Part shown: one piece after another, positions 44,208 through 51,879 of the stretch | How the letters are laid out: the number at the start of each line of letters is the position of its first letter | Position numbering within the stretch: position 1 is the first letter of the stretch | From: Clostridia bacterium | GTDB taxonomy: Bacteria; Bacillota_A; Clostridia; Oscillospirales; CAG-272 | Direction of reading: 5' to 3' | Assembly: GCA_017467205.1 (NCBI GenBank) | Contig: JAFTSQ010000015.1 | Coordinates: 62,001 to 126,000 of the forward strand | Length of the DNA stretch: 64,000 nt | Translations under genes and position numbers: made by a program | The notes under the pieces: generated by a model | What the model was told of the DNA's origin: nothing | Seen by the model: the letters and a program-made list of their open reading frames with translations, nothing else | Databases searched by the model: none

Positions 44208-44735
44208 ATGCCAAGTAATAAGATTCTTGAAGAAAAGAAGAAAGTCGTAGAAACACTTGCCGAAAAGATTAAGAGCGCATCGGCAGGCGTACTCGTAAAG
44301 TATGAAGGCATTACCGTCGCACAGGATACCGAGCTTCGTGCGGCTCTTCGTAAGGCAGGTGTTGAGTACACCGTTATGAAGAACACGATGACCGGCAGAG
44401 CGTGTGACATCGCAGGCTATGGCGATATGAAGCAGTACCTTGAGGGTATGACCGCTATCGCAATCAGCCAGGACGACCCCATCGTAGCCGCAAAGATAGC
44501 GAAGGAATTCGCTGACAAGATCGAGAAGTTCGAGATCAAGGCAGGCTTCGTTGACGGTGGCGTTCTTGACCAGGCAGGCGTTGAAGCTCTTGCAGCAACT
44601 CCCTCGAAGGAAGTTCTTGTTGCAAAGATGATGGGCAGCCTTATGTCTTCTCTCTACGGATTTGCATACGTTCTTCAGGCGAAGATCGACAAAGAGAACG
44701 GTGGCGACGCTGCCGAAGCTCCTGCAGAAGCTTAA
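44208..44735 (+). CDS. rplJ: 50S ribosomal protein L10
   Basis: A 175-residue stalk-base protein; ATG 44208 follows GGAGG. It starts MPSNKILEEKKKVVETLAEKIKSASAGVLVKYEGITVAQDTELR, typical of L10. It binds 23S rRNA and carries the L7/L12 dimers on its C-terminal helix. It is autoregulated by the L10 leader. The 47-bp gap to rplL holds a separate GGAGG site. Confidence 0.97.
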   Translation: MPSNKILEEKKKVVETLAEKIKSASAGVLVKYEGITVAQDTELRAALRKAGVEYTVMKNTMTGRACDIAGYGDMKQYLEGMTAIAISQDDPIVAAKIAKEFADKIEKFEIKAGFVDGGVLDQAGVEALAATPSKEVLVAKMMGSLMSSLYGFAYVLQAKIDKENGGDAAEAPAEA

Positions 44736-44782
44736 TTCTGCAACAAATTAATTAAAAATAATATTTTCGGAGGATTATAAAA

Positions 44783-45157
44783 ATGAACGAAAAGTCCGCA
44801 CAGATTCTTGACCTCGTTAAAGGTCTTACCATTCTTGAACTCGCTGATCTTGTAAAGGCTCTTGAGGAGGAGTTCGGCGTATCCGCAGCTCCCGTAGCAG
44901 CAGCAGCTCCCGTAGCAGGCGCAGCAGCACCCGCAGCAGAGGAGAAGACCGAGTTCGACGTTATTCTTAAGGCTGCAGGCGCTAACAAGCTCGCAGTTAT
45001 CAAGGTTGCTCGTGAGATCACCGGCCTCGGACTTAAGGATGCAAAGGACCTCGTTGAAGCAGCTCCCAAGGCAATCAAGGAAGCAGTTTCCAAGGAAGAG
45101 GCTGACAAGATTGCTGAACAGCTTAAGGCTGCCGGCGCAGAGGTTGAAGTTAAGTAA
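44783..45157 (+). CDS. rplL: 50S ribosomal protein L7/L12
   Basis: A 124-residue stalk protein. N-terminal dimerisation domain ([26 protein letters not shown]), an Ala/Pro hinge (residues of about 36-56), and the C-terminal factor-binding domain [42 protein letters not shown]. It recruits translation GTPases. rpoB does not follow; instead there is a terminator. Confidence 0.97.
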   Translation: MNEKSAQILDLVKGLTILELADLVKALEEEFGVSAAPVAAAAPVAGAAAPAAEEKTEFDVILKAAGANKLAVIKVAREITGLGLKDAKDLVEAAPKAIKEAVSKEEADKIAEQLKAAGAEVEVK

Positions 45158-45172
45158 TTTCATCTCCAAACA

Positions 45173-45205
45173 AAAAAGGGGAGCACCTGCAGCTCCCCTT
45201 TTTCT
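45173..45205 (+). terminator. Terminator of rplJ-rplL
   Basis: AAAAAGGGGAGC / ACCTGCA / GCTCCCCTTTTT followed by C and TTTT, 15 bp after rplL. Confidence 0.9.
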
Positions 45206-45239
45206 TTTACGGAGTCGCTTTATTTAGTCATAAACGAAT

Positions 45240-45282
45240 AAAATTGGCGAGGATAATGATAAGATATCCTCGCCAATTTTAT
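45240..45282 (+). terminator. Second hairpin downstream of rplL
   Basis: AAAATTGGCGAGGATA pairs perfectly with TATCCTCGCCAATTTT around an 8-9 base loop. It may be a backup terminator or the edge of the following repeat region. Confidence 0.6.
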
Positions 45283-45328
45283 TCTATCTCCGTTCGCGAC
45301 CTCTCGGCGTATGTAAATACGACTTCGG

Positions 45329-45394
45329 GTCGCAAAGCGAAGATTTCTGCTCTAAATAAAGCAGCCTCCGTGGGCTTTCGTATTTTGGCATAAC
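45329..45394 (+). repeat. 66-bp direct repeat, copy 1
   Basis: From GTCGCAAAGCGAAGATTTC to about GCATAACC. The same sequence recurs at 45540-45606 with only a few differences. It contains TCTGCTCTAAATAAAGCAG, a small hairpin. The whole gap 45158-45680 holds no gene: two terminators, these two repeats, and the promoter of the RDD gene. Confidence 0.75.
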
Positions 45395-45539
45395 CGAAAA
45401 CAAGGCAAGAGAGGCAACGAGCACCTCTTGCTTTGTTTTCTTTTTCCGTTTCCTCGCTCGCTGTATGTGTATACAGCTATCACTCGTCAGCCGAAAAATT
45501 CTGTCCCAAATCCGTGCGCCTCTTAAAGCATAACTTAAA

Positions 45540-45606
45540 GTCGCAAAGCGAAGATTTCTGCTCTAAATAAAGCAGCCTCCGTGCGCTTTCGTATTTGTGC
45601 ATAGCC
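45540..45606 (+). repeat. 66-bp direct repeat, copy 2
   Basis: Second copy of the element at 45329-45394, offset by 211 bp. Both end with GCTTTCGTATTT and lie upstream of the RDD-family gene. Confidence 0.75.
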
Positions 45607-45611
45607 ACCCC

Positions 45612-45640
45612 TTGAATTTTTGAGAAGTATATGCTATACT
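45612..45640 (+). promoter_or_regulatory. Promoter of the RDD-family gene
   Basis: TTGAAT (45612-45617), a 17-bp spacer, then TATACT (45635-45640), 41 bp before ATG 45681. Confidence 0.6.
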
Positions 45641-45680
45641 GAAAATGAAGGTTAAGCTTTTTGAAAAAGGAGGGCGATTG

Positions 45681-46160
45681 ATGAAAATACTGAAAAAGAG
45701 AGCGTTGGCAGCTATCATAGATGTCTTCGTCCTTGGTTTGATTATCGGCTTTGTGCAATTTCTGAATCCCAATCTCTTTGGCGATAAGGGTTATTTGCTT
45801 ATCCTCTTTATCATTCCGTTATTTTTAAGGGATATCCTCTTCAGAAATGCGAGCCTTGGCAAAGTGCTTTGCAGAATATCTGTTTATGATAACGATTGGA
45901 AAGCACCGTCGCTTTGGCTTTTAATAAAGCGCTCCTTCCTTACGGCAACGATAGGATACGGAATCTTTATGAAATCAAAATTCATAGATGGCGGCATTGT
46001 TTCGCTTTTTGATTGGGAAAGAGATGCGCTCGGAACGCGAGTTATCGACAAGCGCGTTTATAAAGAGCTCGAAATCATTGCAAAAAATCGAAACGGTGAC
46101 TTTGCCAAAAATATGACAGAGCTCTATAATGAATATTTGCGAGGCTTATATTTGAAATAA
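45681..46160 (+). CDS. RDD-family-like membrane protein
   Basis: A 159-residue protein. ATG 45681 (MKILKKRALAAIIDVFVLGLIIG) follows AGGAGG; the frame from 45645 extends into the leader. RALAAIIDVFVLGL matches the first RDD helix (R-x-x-A-x-x-I-D), and later FRNASLGKVLCRISVYD resembles the G-x-T-x-G-K-x-L-x-x-I block. Three helices are likely. RDD proteins are poorly understood, some being Na+/H+ antiporters. It is followed 21 bp later by another small membrane protein gene. Confidence 0.72.
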   Translation: MKILKKRALAAIIDVFVLGLIIGFVQFLNPNLFGDKGYLLILFIIPLFLRDILFRNASLGKVLCRISVYDNDWKAPSLWLLIKRSFLTATIGYGIFMKSKFIDGGIVSLFDWERDALGTRVIDKRVYKELEIIAKNRNGDFAKNMTELYNEYLRGLYLK

Positions 46161-46181
46161 GCACCCGTCGAGGTAAAAATA

Positions 46182-46628
46182 ATGAGGATTCACCGATTTT
46201 CAAATTTGATTAGACTCATTTTTGATATCATTGCAATAATTGTTGCCGCATTTTCAATTTTAGCTCTGGTTATTGACCTTTTAATAAACGGCAGCAATCC
46301 GTTATATTCTCTCATTTTCTTGATCGTTTTGATTTCGGTATGCTGTGCAAAGGCGTTGACTGAATGTGTTATAGCCTTGCTGAATAGGCTTGGAAAGGAA
46401 AACGCGCTCTTTTATAATGACCGTATAATTTACAAAAACCGAGAATATCGGCAGGACACTCTCACGTTCAGGTATTTCAAATTTTCGTGCTCTCCTTTAG
46501 AAAGCGTTTTGGTGATTCCCAAGCTGTTGATTTCTTTCCCCGATGGCGAACGCGCGCTCTTCTATATATCAAAAAGGCAACTTAAAAGACTGAAGGGCGA
46601 GCTTGAATACAACATTATAGAGATGTAA
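46182..46628 (+). CDS. Small two-helix membrane protein with cytosolic tail
   Basis: A 148-residue protein with two strong hydrophobic helices (residues of about 14-33, LIFDIIAIIVAAFSILALVI, and 42-65), then a soluble C-terminal half (FYNDRIIYKNREYRQDTLTFRYFKF...). The tail reads like a PH-like bPH domain, with segments resembling VLVIPKLLISFPDGERALFYI. No family is assigned. It is co-directional with the RDD gene and ends at a strong terminator. Confidence 0.7.
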   Translation: MRIHRFSNLIRLIFDIIAIIVAAFSILALVIDLLINGSNPLYSLIFLIVLISVCCAKALTECVIALLNRLGKENALFYNDRIIYKNREYRQDTLTFRYFKFSCSPLESVLVIPKLLISFPDGERALFYISKRQLKRLKGELEYNIIEM

Positions 46629-46639
46629 ACAATGTATCA

Positions 46640-46677
46640 AAAATCCCCCGCGCCACGAAGGTGGCGCGGGGGATTTT
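46640..46677. terminator. Bidirectional terminator
   Basis: AAAATCCCCCGCGCCAC / GAAG / GTGGCGCGGGGGATTTT, a perfect 17-bp stem between convergent genes. Confidence 0.9.
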
Positions 46678-46685
46678 CAGCTTAA

Positions 46686-47372
46686 TCAAAGCTTCACCGG
46701 CGAGAAGGGAAGAAGAATGAGCGAGTTTTCAAAGTCGAACTCGCGCGGGTCGATATTGTCGAAGAGCCCGTAGTGAAGGGGAATTGCGGTCTTTGCGCCA
46801 ATCTCGAGGGCGAAGTCCGCCGCGTCCTTCGCGTTCATATTGTTTCCAACGCCGTTTATCGGGAGAAATGCGTAGTCAACGCCGTCCTCAACAAGATCGA
46901 TAACGTCGTCAATAACGTCGTAGTTATAAAGGGTGTCGCCGCTGACGTAATAGGTCTTCTTTCCGTCGTCGATAATGAAGCCTGCGGCGGTTCTGTCGCT
47001 GTGCTCTGCCTGTACCGAATAGAATGTAACACCGCGCTCGCTCCAAACCGAGTGGGGCGCGAGGAGAACGTAGTTGTGCCCGTGACCGAAGGTGAGCAGG
47101 TGCTCAAAGGCGCGCTCCGGCGCAAGAACGGTTATCGGCTTTTCGGTGTCGAGGAGCACCTCAAGGGTTTCGGGGTCGAGGTGGTCGAGATGGTCGTGCG
47201 TTATCAGAAGAACGTCGGGGGTGATTTTCGTATATTTCTCGTCCATCGGAATGCGACGGTATTTTTCGGGACGGATTTTTGCCACCGAGTTGGAAAAATA
47301 CGGGTCAACCATAATCTTAATATCCTCGTTTTCAAAAAGCAGGCCTGCCTGCGTCAGCCAAGTAACCTTCAT
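46686..47372 (-). CDS. MBL-fold metal-dependent hydrolase (UPF0173/UlaG-like)
   Basis: A 228-residue metallo-beta-lactamase fold protein. ATG 47372 (MKVTWLTQAGLLFENEDIKIMVDPYFS) follows AAAGGAA. The zinc motif is THDHLDHLD (HxHxDH); further ligands are in AEHSD, VSGDTLY and a late His in PLHYG. The pattern is closest to UlaG/UPF0173-type hydrolases, which open cyclic esters or lactones. It is the second gene of a leftward unit, 22 bp after the PAP2 gene. Confidence 0.85.
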   Translation of the reverse strand: MKVTWLTQAGLLFENEDIKIMVDPYFSNSVAKIRPEKYRRIPMDEKYTKITPDVLLITHDHLDHLDPETLEVLLDTEKPITVLAPERAFEHLLTFGHGHNYVLLAPHSVWSERGVTFYSVQAEHSDRTAAGFIIDDGKKTYYVSGDTLYNYDVIDDVIDLVEDGVDYAFLPINGVGNNMNAKDAADFALEIGAKTAIPLHYGLFDNIDPREFDFENSLILLPFSPVKL

Positions 47373-47394
47373 AATTAAATTCCTTTCAAAAAAA

Positions 47395-47898
47395 TCAAAT
47401 AAAAATAAATATTGCAAATCCGATAACTGCAGACGCTATTCCGATAGCGCCGCCCGCCACCACGTCGCGCACAAAATGAACTCCGAGCAGCACTCGCGCT
47501 ATCGCCATTGCAAGCGCGAAAATAAGGAGCGCTATACCGAGAGAGAGCGAGGTAAAGGCGAGAAGCGTTCCGATAACGAACGCCGAGAAGGTGTGCCGCG
47601 AGGGGAAGGAGCGCCCCTTTTTGTCCTTCGGCAAATCCTCGCCGAAAAGCGAGTAAACCTCGTAAGGACGCGGCACGTCAACTATCCGCCTGAATACCGA
47701 AACGATAGCGAACGGCACGCCGCATATAATTATCGGCTCTATAACGCTTATCGGCTCTTTCAGATAATAGCTGACGCATAGATAAACGAAAGCGCCAACC
47801 GAGAGAAGCGCCGTAATATATGATACGGCGCGAAGCACCGTGCGGTGAAGCTTATTTTCGTGTATTTTCTTTAGCATCCGCTCGAATTTTGTTTCCAC
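47395..47898 (-). CDS. PAP2-superfamily membrane phosphatase
   Basis: About 167 residues. GTG 47898 is preferred because GGGAG has an 8-base spacing; GTG 47907 would have none. Four to five transmembrane helices surround the three acid-phosphatase motifs: FRRIVDVPRP (motif 1), FPSRHTFSAF (motif 2, with PSRH in place of PSGH, seen in a clostridial subgroup) and ARVLLGVHFVRDVVAGG (motif 3). Such enzymes dephosphorylate undecaprenyl pyrophosphate or phosphatidylglycerol phosphate. It could complete phosphatidylglycerol synthesis with PgsA, but that is speculation. Confidence 0.85.
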   Translation of the reverse strand: METKFERMLKKIHENKLHRTVLRAVSYITALLSVGAFVYLCVSYYLKEPISVIEPIIICGVPFAIVSVFRRIVDVPRPYEVYSLFGEDLPKDKKGRSFPSRHTFSAFVIGTLLAFTSLSLGIALLIFALAMAIARVLLGVHFVRDVVAGGAIGIASAVIGFAIFIFI

Positions 47899-47924
47899 CC
47901 TCGGCACTCCCTTCGTTTTTTTCT

Positions 47925-47953
47925 ATTATACTATACCTCGCCGCCATTTTCAA
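47925..47953 (-). promoter_or_regulatory. Promoter of the PAP2-MBL operon
   Basis: On the minus strand: TTGAAA (complement of 47948-47953), a 17-bp spacer, then TATAAT (complement of 47925-47930), 27 bp before GTG 47898. Confidence 0.65.
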
Positions 47954-48011
47954 GTGGAAAATAAAAAAGCAGAGAAGAAAGCGTTGTATACTCTCCCTTT
48001 TGCACGGTAGT

Positions 48012-48105
48012 CCCGTATGGGATGGTAGCTAAGCAGCACCGAGCAAAGCGAAGGTGGAATCTCGGACGGACTCCGCTCAAGATGACACGCAGGGGCAAAC
48101 CATAC
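48012..48105. repeat. Possible intergenic repeat (CTCAAGATGACA type)
   Basis: The segment with GAGCAAAGCGAAGGTGGAATC, GGACTCCGCTCAAGATGACA resembles short repeats scattered through gut Firmicute genomes (related to CGCTCAGGATGACA). There is only one copy here. No coding pattern is present. Confidence 0.35.
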
Positions 48106-48112
48106 GAAAATC

Positions 48113-48149
48113 AAAAGGAGTACGGACATTTTGTCCGTACTCCTTTTCG
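48113..48149 (-). terminator. Terminator of the trypsin-like protease transcript
   Basis: AAAAGGAGTACGGACA and TGTCCGTACTCCTTTT form a 16-bp stem. Reading leftwards it ends in TTTTGATTTTC. It is the first terminator after the leftward protease gene. Confidence 0.75.
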
Positions 48150-48205
48150 CGCGCCTTGCCCTGAAAGGTATACCTTGCAGGTGTACTGTCGGGTGGTAAT
48201 AAAAT

Positions 48206-48413
48206 TTATAAGTGATATGCCTCGAGTTGCTCGGCGTGATATTGTTGCAAGCAACAGAGATATTGCTCCCGTCGGTCGCAGTGATATTCTATTCGCCTCG
48301 TAACTTCCAACGCGCGAAGCGCATATCACTTGCGAAGCAAATATCACGCACTTGTGCATATCACTCGCCGCAGGCGAATATAGTTGGCGCGCCTGCTTTA
48401 TCGCAGGCGCGCC
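48206..48413. repeat. Mini-hairpin array with GTGATAT / ATATCAC spacers
   Basis: GTGATAT-like heptamers occur at 48212, 48236, 48257 (GAGATAT) and 48281, at 21-24 bp spacing. Reverse-complement ATATCAC heptamers follow at 48323, 48341 and 48358. The segments between them are mostly small hairpins: TGTTGC-AA-GCAACA, TTGC-GAA-GCAA, GCAC-TT-GTGC, TCGCC-GCA-GGCGA. The array ends in a large hairpin GGCGCGCCTGC/GCAGGCGCGCC (48386-48413) beside the protease stop codon. The two halves are inverted relative to each other. It lies in the protease 3' untranslated region. Gap 47899-48423 holds no gene. Confidence 0.8.
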
Positions 48414-48423
48414 GTTGGGAAAC

Positions 48424-49743
48424 TCACACTGCCGCAGTGGGAGTGACCTTCGAAAGATCTACCTCAATGTCGAGGGTCTGACCGTCGCGAGTGATATTCA
48501 TAGATACCGTGCTCGTCGTTCTTGCGTTGAGCATAGCATCAACCACGTGATAGGTTCTCGATACCTCGTAGGTAACACCGTCAATGGTAATGGAGTTTAT
48601 GAGGTCACCAACCTCAAAGAGTCCCTCGGCAACCGAGTCGGTCGTGATGCCGGAGATTTTAACCTCTTCAACGATATGCACCTTTCCGGTTTCGGTGTCG
48701 TAAACCGCCTTTGAGGACTTGAGCGCGGTTCTGATTCCGAGAAGGCATCTGTAAACGCATTCCTCATCTGTTCCGTCGCAGTAGTAGAGGATATTTTCGG
48801 TAATATATTTTACGATATTGGAGGGAATTGCATATCCGATATTCTCAACCGAGGAGCTTGAAAGCTTCGCGTTAACAATTCCTATGAGCTTGCCCTCTCT
48901 GTTGTAAAGACCGCCGCCGGAGTTACCGCTGTTGACGGGCGTGTCGATACGCATAAGTCGCATAGTTACAGTCGAGATTTCGTCAGCCGCAGTCATAGTG
49001 ATATTCTCGCTTTCAACGTTAACGCATCCGACCGTCGCGGAAATGCCGTTTGCCTCGGGGTTGCCGATTGCGATAGCCGTTTCAAGCGCGCTGACGTCGT
49101 TCGAGTCGGCAAACTCTGCCGCCATAGCACTGCTTTCAGCAAGGACGAGGCTATCCTCGACCTTCAAGACCGCGAGGTCGTACTGCATAGAGCCGCCAAC
49201 GTAGGTCGCGGGAATTGCATATTCATCGTACTCCATACCGTAAAGGTATATGTTTATATCGTTGCTGATATAGTTGCTCGTCGAGGACTGATAGTAGTAA
49301 ACCACGTGATAGTTGGTTATGATGTAAGCGTCGCCGCTTTCCTTATTGAGCTTGTAAATAACGCCCGAGCCGGAGCTTTGCGCAGTGGACTCATAAACCT
49401 GCGAGGAGGGACCGTATCCCATCGAGGTCTTGACCTTAAAATTGCAGGAAACGCTGACCGCAGAAAGCAGACCGCGGCTCGCCGCCAAAAGATCACTCTC
49501 GCCCGCAGAGTTGATTGTTACGTTGTAGTTATCTCCCGCGTTAATGGTGAGATTTGCGTCCGACATATCGTTTGTGCCGCCGGCACTTTGATTGTCGTCA
49601 TTATTATTTTCACCGCCGCTATTTTCACCGCTCGCGGAGAAATATTGGTTCATCGCATAGTCGAGTATATCACAAGATGATAATGCAAGAGTCGTGAATA
49701 GGAGCGTTATCACCAAAAGTGCGCACGTCAGCTTTCTTTTCAT
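48424..49743 (-). CDS. Lipoprotein trypsin-like serine protease (HtrA-like)
   Basis: A 439-residue extracytoplasmic protease. ATG 49743 (MKRKLTCALLVITLL) follows AAAGGAA. A lipobox LALSSC places the lipid-modified Cys at 24. A low-complexity Asn/Gly/Asp linker (about 35-65) follows. The chymotrypsin-fold domain has all three catalytic residues: His in IITNYHVV, Asp in YDLAVLKV, Ser in VNSGNSGGGLYN. The C-terminal 100 residues look like one PDZ domain (ISGITTDSVAEGLFEVGDLINSI). It probably acts in quality control of exported proteins at the outer face of the membrane. It is monocistronic, with the hairpin array in its 3' end. Confidence 0.9.
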   Translation of the reverse strand: MKRKLTCALLVITLLFTTLALSSCDILDYAMNQYFSASGENSGGENNNDDNQSAGGTNDMSDANLTINAGDNYNVTINSAGESDLLAASRGLLSAVSVSCNFKVKTSMGYGPSSQVYESTAQSSGSGVIYKLNKESGDAYIITNYHVVYYYQSSTSNYISNDINIYLYGMEYDEYAIPATYVGGSMQYDLAVLKVEDSLVLAESSAMAAEFADSNDVSALETAIAIGNPEANGISATVGCVNVESENITMTAADEISTVTMRLMRIDTPVNSGNSGGGLYNREGKLIGIVNAKLSSSSVENIGYAIPSNIVKYITENILYYCDGTDEECVYRCLLGIRTALKSSKAVYDTETGKVHIVEEVKISGITTDSVAEGLFEVGDLINSITIDGVTYEVSRTYHVVDAMLNARTTSTVSMNITRDGQTLDIEVDLSKVTPTAAV

Positions 49744-49862
49744 AAAGCATTCCTTTCGCAATCAAGAATTACCAATATTATAACTTAACTATGTTACGAT
49801 TATGTTAATAAACGTCGTACTTATTGAAAAAAAGATAAAAAGTTTTATTGAAATTCGCTTTC

Positions 49863-49892
49863 TTGACAGCCGACAGGCGGGCGTGGTATAAT
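49863..49892 (+). promoter_or_regulatory. Promoter of the biotin ligase gene
   Basis: TTGACA (49863-49868), an 18-bp spacer, then TATAAT (49887-49892), 42 bp before ATG 49935. Confidence 0.7.
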
Positions 49893-49934
49893 TTATGTGT
49901 AGCATTATTGCTAAGCTAAGATTGGAGATACAGT

Positions 49935-50735
49935 ATGCCCGAAAACGAAACGAAAAATCCACTCTCAAAGCAGGAAATAGCGGAAAATCTTTCCGAAAGC
50001 CTCTCCCCCTTCGTGGGAATAGAATATTACGATAGCTGCGACTCTACCAACCGTCTGGCAAAGGAGGCTGAAATCCTCTATCCCTTAGAGGTCTATGTCG
50101 CCAACTCGCAGACTAAAGGTCGCGGCAGGCTCGGCAGGAGCTTTTATTCGGCAGAGGGCGCAGGACTCTATATGAGCTTCCTTTATAAACCCACCGCCAC
50201 GGCAAGTGACGCTCTCGCTATTACGAGATACGCCGCAGTAAAGGTGGCTCGCGCTATTGAGGCGGCGGCAGGTGTCAGCTGTCAAATAAAATGGGTCAAC
50301 GATATTTATATAAGTGGAAAAAAGGTCTGCGGAATTCTTACCGAGGGCGTGCTTGACACCGAGCGCGGCGTGTTAGACCGCGTGGTTTTGGGTATCGGAA
50401 TCAATGTCCGCCGCACCGATTTCCCTGATGATATATCGGCTATCGCCACATCGATAGAGGACGAGGCGGGAGTCAAGCTGAACAGAAGTCAGCTCGCCGC
50501 CCGAATAATAGAGCTGATATACGAGGGGCTCTCCGAGCTTTCCTCTGTCGATATTGTAAGGGAATATCGGGAAAGGTCAAACCTTATCGGCAGGCGCGTC
50601 ACGGTGATAAGGGCGGATAGCTCCTACGCCGCCGAGGTTCTCGACATCTCGGACGGCGGCGCGCTCGTACTTCGCACCGCGGGCGGTGAGATAGAGGAGC
50701 TGATATCCGGCGAGGTCAGCGTGCGACTTATATAA
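49935..50735 (+). CDS. birA: Biotin--[acetyl-CoA carboxylase] ligase, no HTH domain
   Basis: A 266-residue biotin protein ligase; ATG 49935 follows TTGGAG. Motifs: DSCDSTNRLAKE, the biotinyl-AMP loop KGRGRLGRSFYS (GRGRxGR), and IKWVNDIYISGKKVCGILTE with the catalytic Lys. A C-terminal SH3-like domain follows (LIGRRVTVIRADSSYAAEVLDISDGGALVL). It is a class I enzyme: the N-terminal winged-helix of bifunctional BirA is missing, so it cannot repress biotin genes. The target carboxylase or decarboxylase is not in the window. Confidence 0.93.
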   Translation: MPENETKNPLSKQEIAENLSESLSPFVGIEYYDSCDSTNRLAKEAEILYPLEVYVANSQTKGRGRLGRSFYSAEGAGLYMSFLYKPTATASDALAITRYAAVKVARAIEAAAGVSCQIKWVNDIYISGKKVCGILTEGVLDTERGVLDRVVLGIGINVRRTDFPDDISAIATSIEDEAGVKLNRSQLAARIIELIYEGLSELSSVDIVREYRERSNLIGRRVTVIRADSSYAAEVLDISDGGALVLRTAGGEIEELISGEVSVRLI

Positions 50736-50744
50736 CAAAAGAGG

Positions 50745-50812
50745 GAGGGTAGCTCAAGTTGCAAAAAACTTGAGCTACCCTCAAATTTTCGATTACGCCC
50801 AAATACACCATC
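50745..50812 (+). repeat. Dispersed intergenic repeat, copy B (internally deleted)
   Basis: The hairpin GGGTAGCTCAAGTT/AACTTGAGCTACCC (about 50747-50780) is followed at once by TCGATTACGCCCAAATACACCATCC. Compared with copies A and C it lacks the roughly 50-bp central block. It ends at the same distal motif (GCGCCCAAATGCACCAGCC in A). Confidence 0.75.
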
Positions 50813-50840
50813 CCCTTCCATTTCTTCCATATTCTTTGGA

Positions 50841-50869
50841 TTGATGGGGGGTGGATTTTATGGTATAAT
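50841..50869 (+). promoter_or_regulatory. Promoter of the SleB-like hydrolase gene
   Basis: TTGATG (50841-50846), a 17-bp spacer, then TATAAT (50864-50869), 22 bp before ATG 50892. It starts just after repeat copy B. Confidence 0.55.
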
Positions 50870-50891
50870 TTTGTCAGGAAAGGAGGTATTG

Positions 50892-51788
50892 ATGAAAACA
50901 GCAGTAAAGAAAATCATAGCCGTCATTCTCATTTGCGTACCGCTCATATCGGCAGCCGCCGTTAAGCCTGCGGCACTCGGAGAATGGAAGAGGCGCGAGC
51001 TTTCCACTATGACGGTAAACGACACTAATATTTATAACTACAAGAGCGTGAAAATGACTCTGTTAGGTGTAGATTTCACCTCACGCGCAAGGCTGATTAA
51101 TGAGGTGACCTACGTTCCGCTCCGCGATTTTACCGATGCGGTAACTCGCGCGACCGTTACATACTACGCCTCAACCAAGACCGCAACCGTTAAAGCCACG
51201 GGTCTTGACGTCAGCGCAACGGCAGGAACGAACATAGTTTACGCAAACTCCCGCCCCCTCTTCTCGCTTACGCCGACGAAGATAATGAGCGACGGAAAAA
51301 TGTACGTTCCCGTAAGAACGCTCGTCAAGGCATTCGGGCTTTCGCTCACCTGGGACGCGGCGACCTCTTCGGTCAGCGTGACGGGCGAGTATTCTCCCTT
51401 GACGCCCGCCTCGGAGTATTACAATAAGGACGACGTCTATTGGCTCTCGCGCATAATCAGTGCGGAGAGTGCAGGCGAGCCGCTTCTCGGTCAGATAGCC
51501 GTCGGCAACGTGGTTCTTAACAGGGTTCGCTCATCCGACTATCCCTCATCTATCTACGGCGTTATTTTTGACCGAAAGTGGGGAGTTCAGTTCAGCCCCG
51601 TCGCTAACGGAACAATCTATAATTCTCCCTACTACACCTCTGTTATAGCGGCAAGGATATGTCTTGAGGGCATATCGGTGTCGGGCGACGTTCTTTATTT
51701 TATGGAGCCGAGAATATCCAGCTCCTCTTGGATAAAGAATAACAGGTATTACGCTTTCAGTATAGGCAATCACGATTTTTACTATTAA
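50892..51788 (+). CDS. Secreted cell wall hydrolase (SleB-type) with copper-amine-oxidase-N-like domain
   Basis: A 298-residue exported protein. ATG 50892 (MKTAVKKIIAVILICVPLISAAA) has AAAGGAGG and a clear signal peptide. Residues of about 45-155 form a copper amine oxidase N-terminal-like domain (INEVTYVPLRDFTDAVTRATVTYYASTKTATV, MYVPVRTLVKAFGLSLTWDAATSSVSV), used as a wall-binding module in Firmicutes. Residues of about 180-298 are Hydrolase_2: RIISAESAGEPLLGQIAVGNVVLNRVRS with the catalytic Glu, then FSPVANGTIY. This is the SleB/CwlJ family that cleaves spore cortex peptidoglycan during germination or remodels vegetative wall. Confidence 0.9.
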   Translation: MKTAVKKIIAVILICVPLISAAAVKPAALGEWKRRELSTMTVNDTNIYNYKSVKMTLLGVDFTSRARLINEVTYVPLRDFTDAVTRATVTYYASTKTATVKATGLDVSATAGTNIVYANSRPLFSLTPTKIMSDGKMYVPVRTLVKAFGLSLTWDAATSSVSVTGEYSPLTPASEYYNKDDVYWLSRIISAESAGEPLLGQIAVGNVVLNRVRSSDYPSSIYGVIFDRKWGVQFSPVANGTIYNSPYYTSVIAARICLEGISVSGDVLYFMEPRISSSSWIKNNRYYAFSIGNHDFYY

Positions 51789-51813
51789 AGACTAAAAAAA
51801 GCGCTCAAACCGC

Positions 51814-51842
51814 TTGCAAAACCTCTTCGTTTGTTGTATACT
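51814..51842 (+). promoter_or_regulatory. Promoter of the phosphoribosyltransferase gene
   Basis: TTGCAA (51814-51819), a 17-bp spacer, then TATACT (51837-51842), 38 bp before ATG 51880. Confidence 0.6.
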
Positions 51843-51879
51843 TATAGCGTGAAATCTCTTTTTGAAAGGAATTTTAGCT

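Noticed and set aside
45480..45758. Small minus-strand frames over the 66-bp repeats
   Set aside because: They are translations of repeat DNA and overlap the promoter and start of the RDD gene.
48022..48303. 93-codon open frame in the gap 47899-48423
   Set aside because: It runs through a terminator hairpin and the mini-hairpin array; no plausible start site and composition follows the repeats.
48206..48413. CRISPR array
   Set aside because: Heptamer repeats with variable units look superficially CRISPR-like, but the repeats are only seven bases, switch orientation half-way, and the units are self-complementary hairpins; no cas genes are present.
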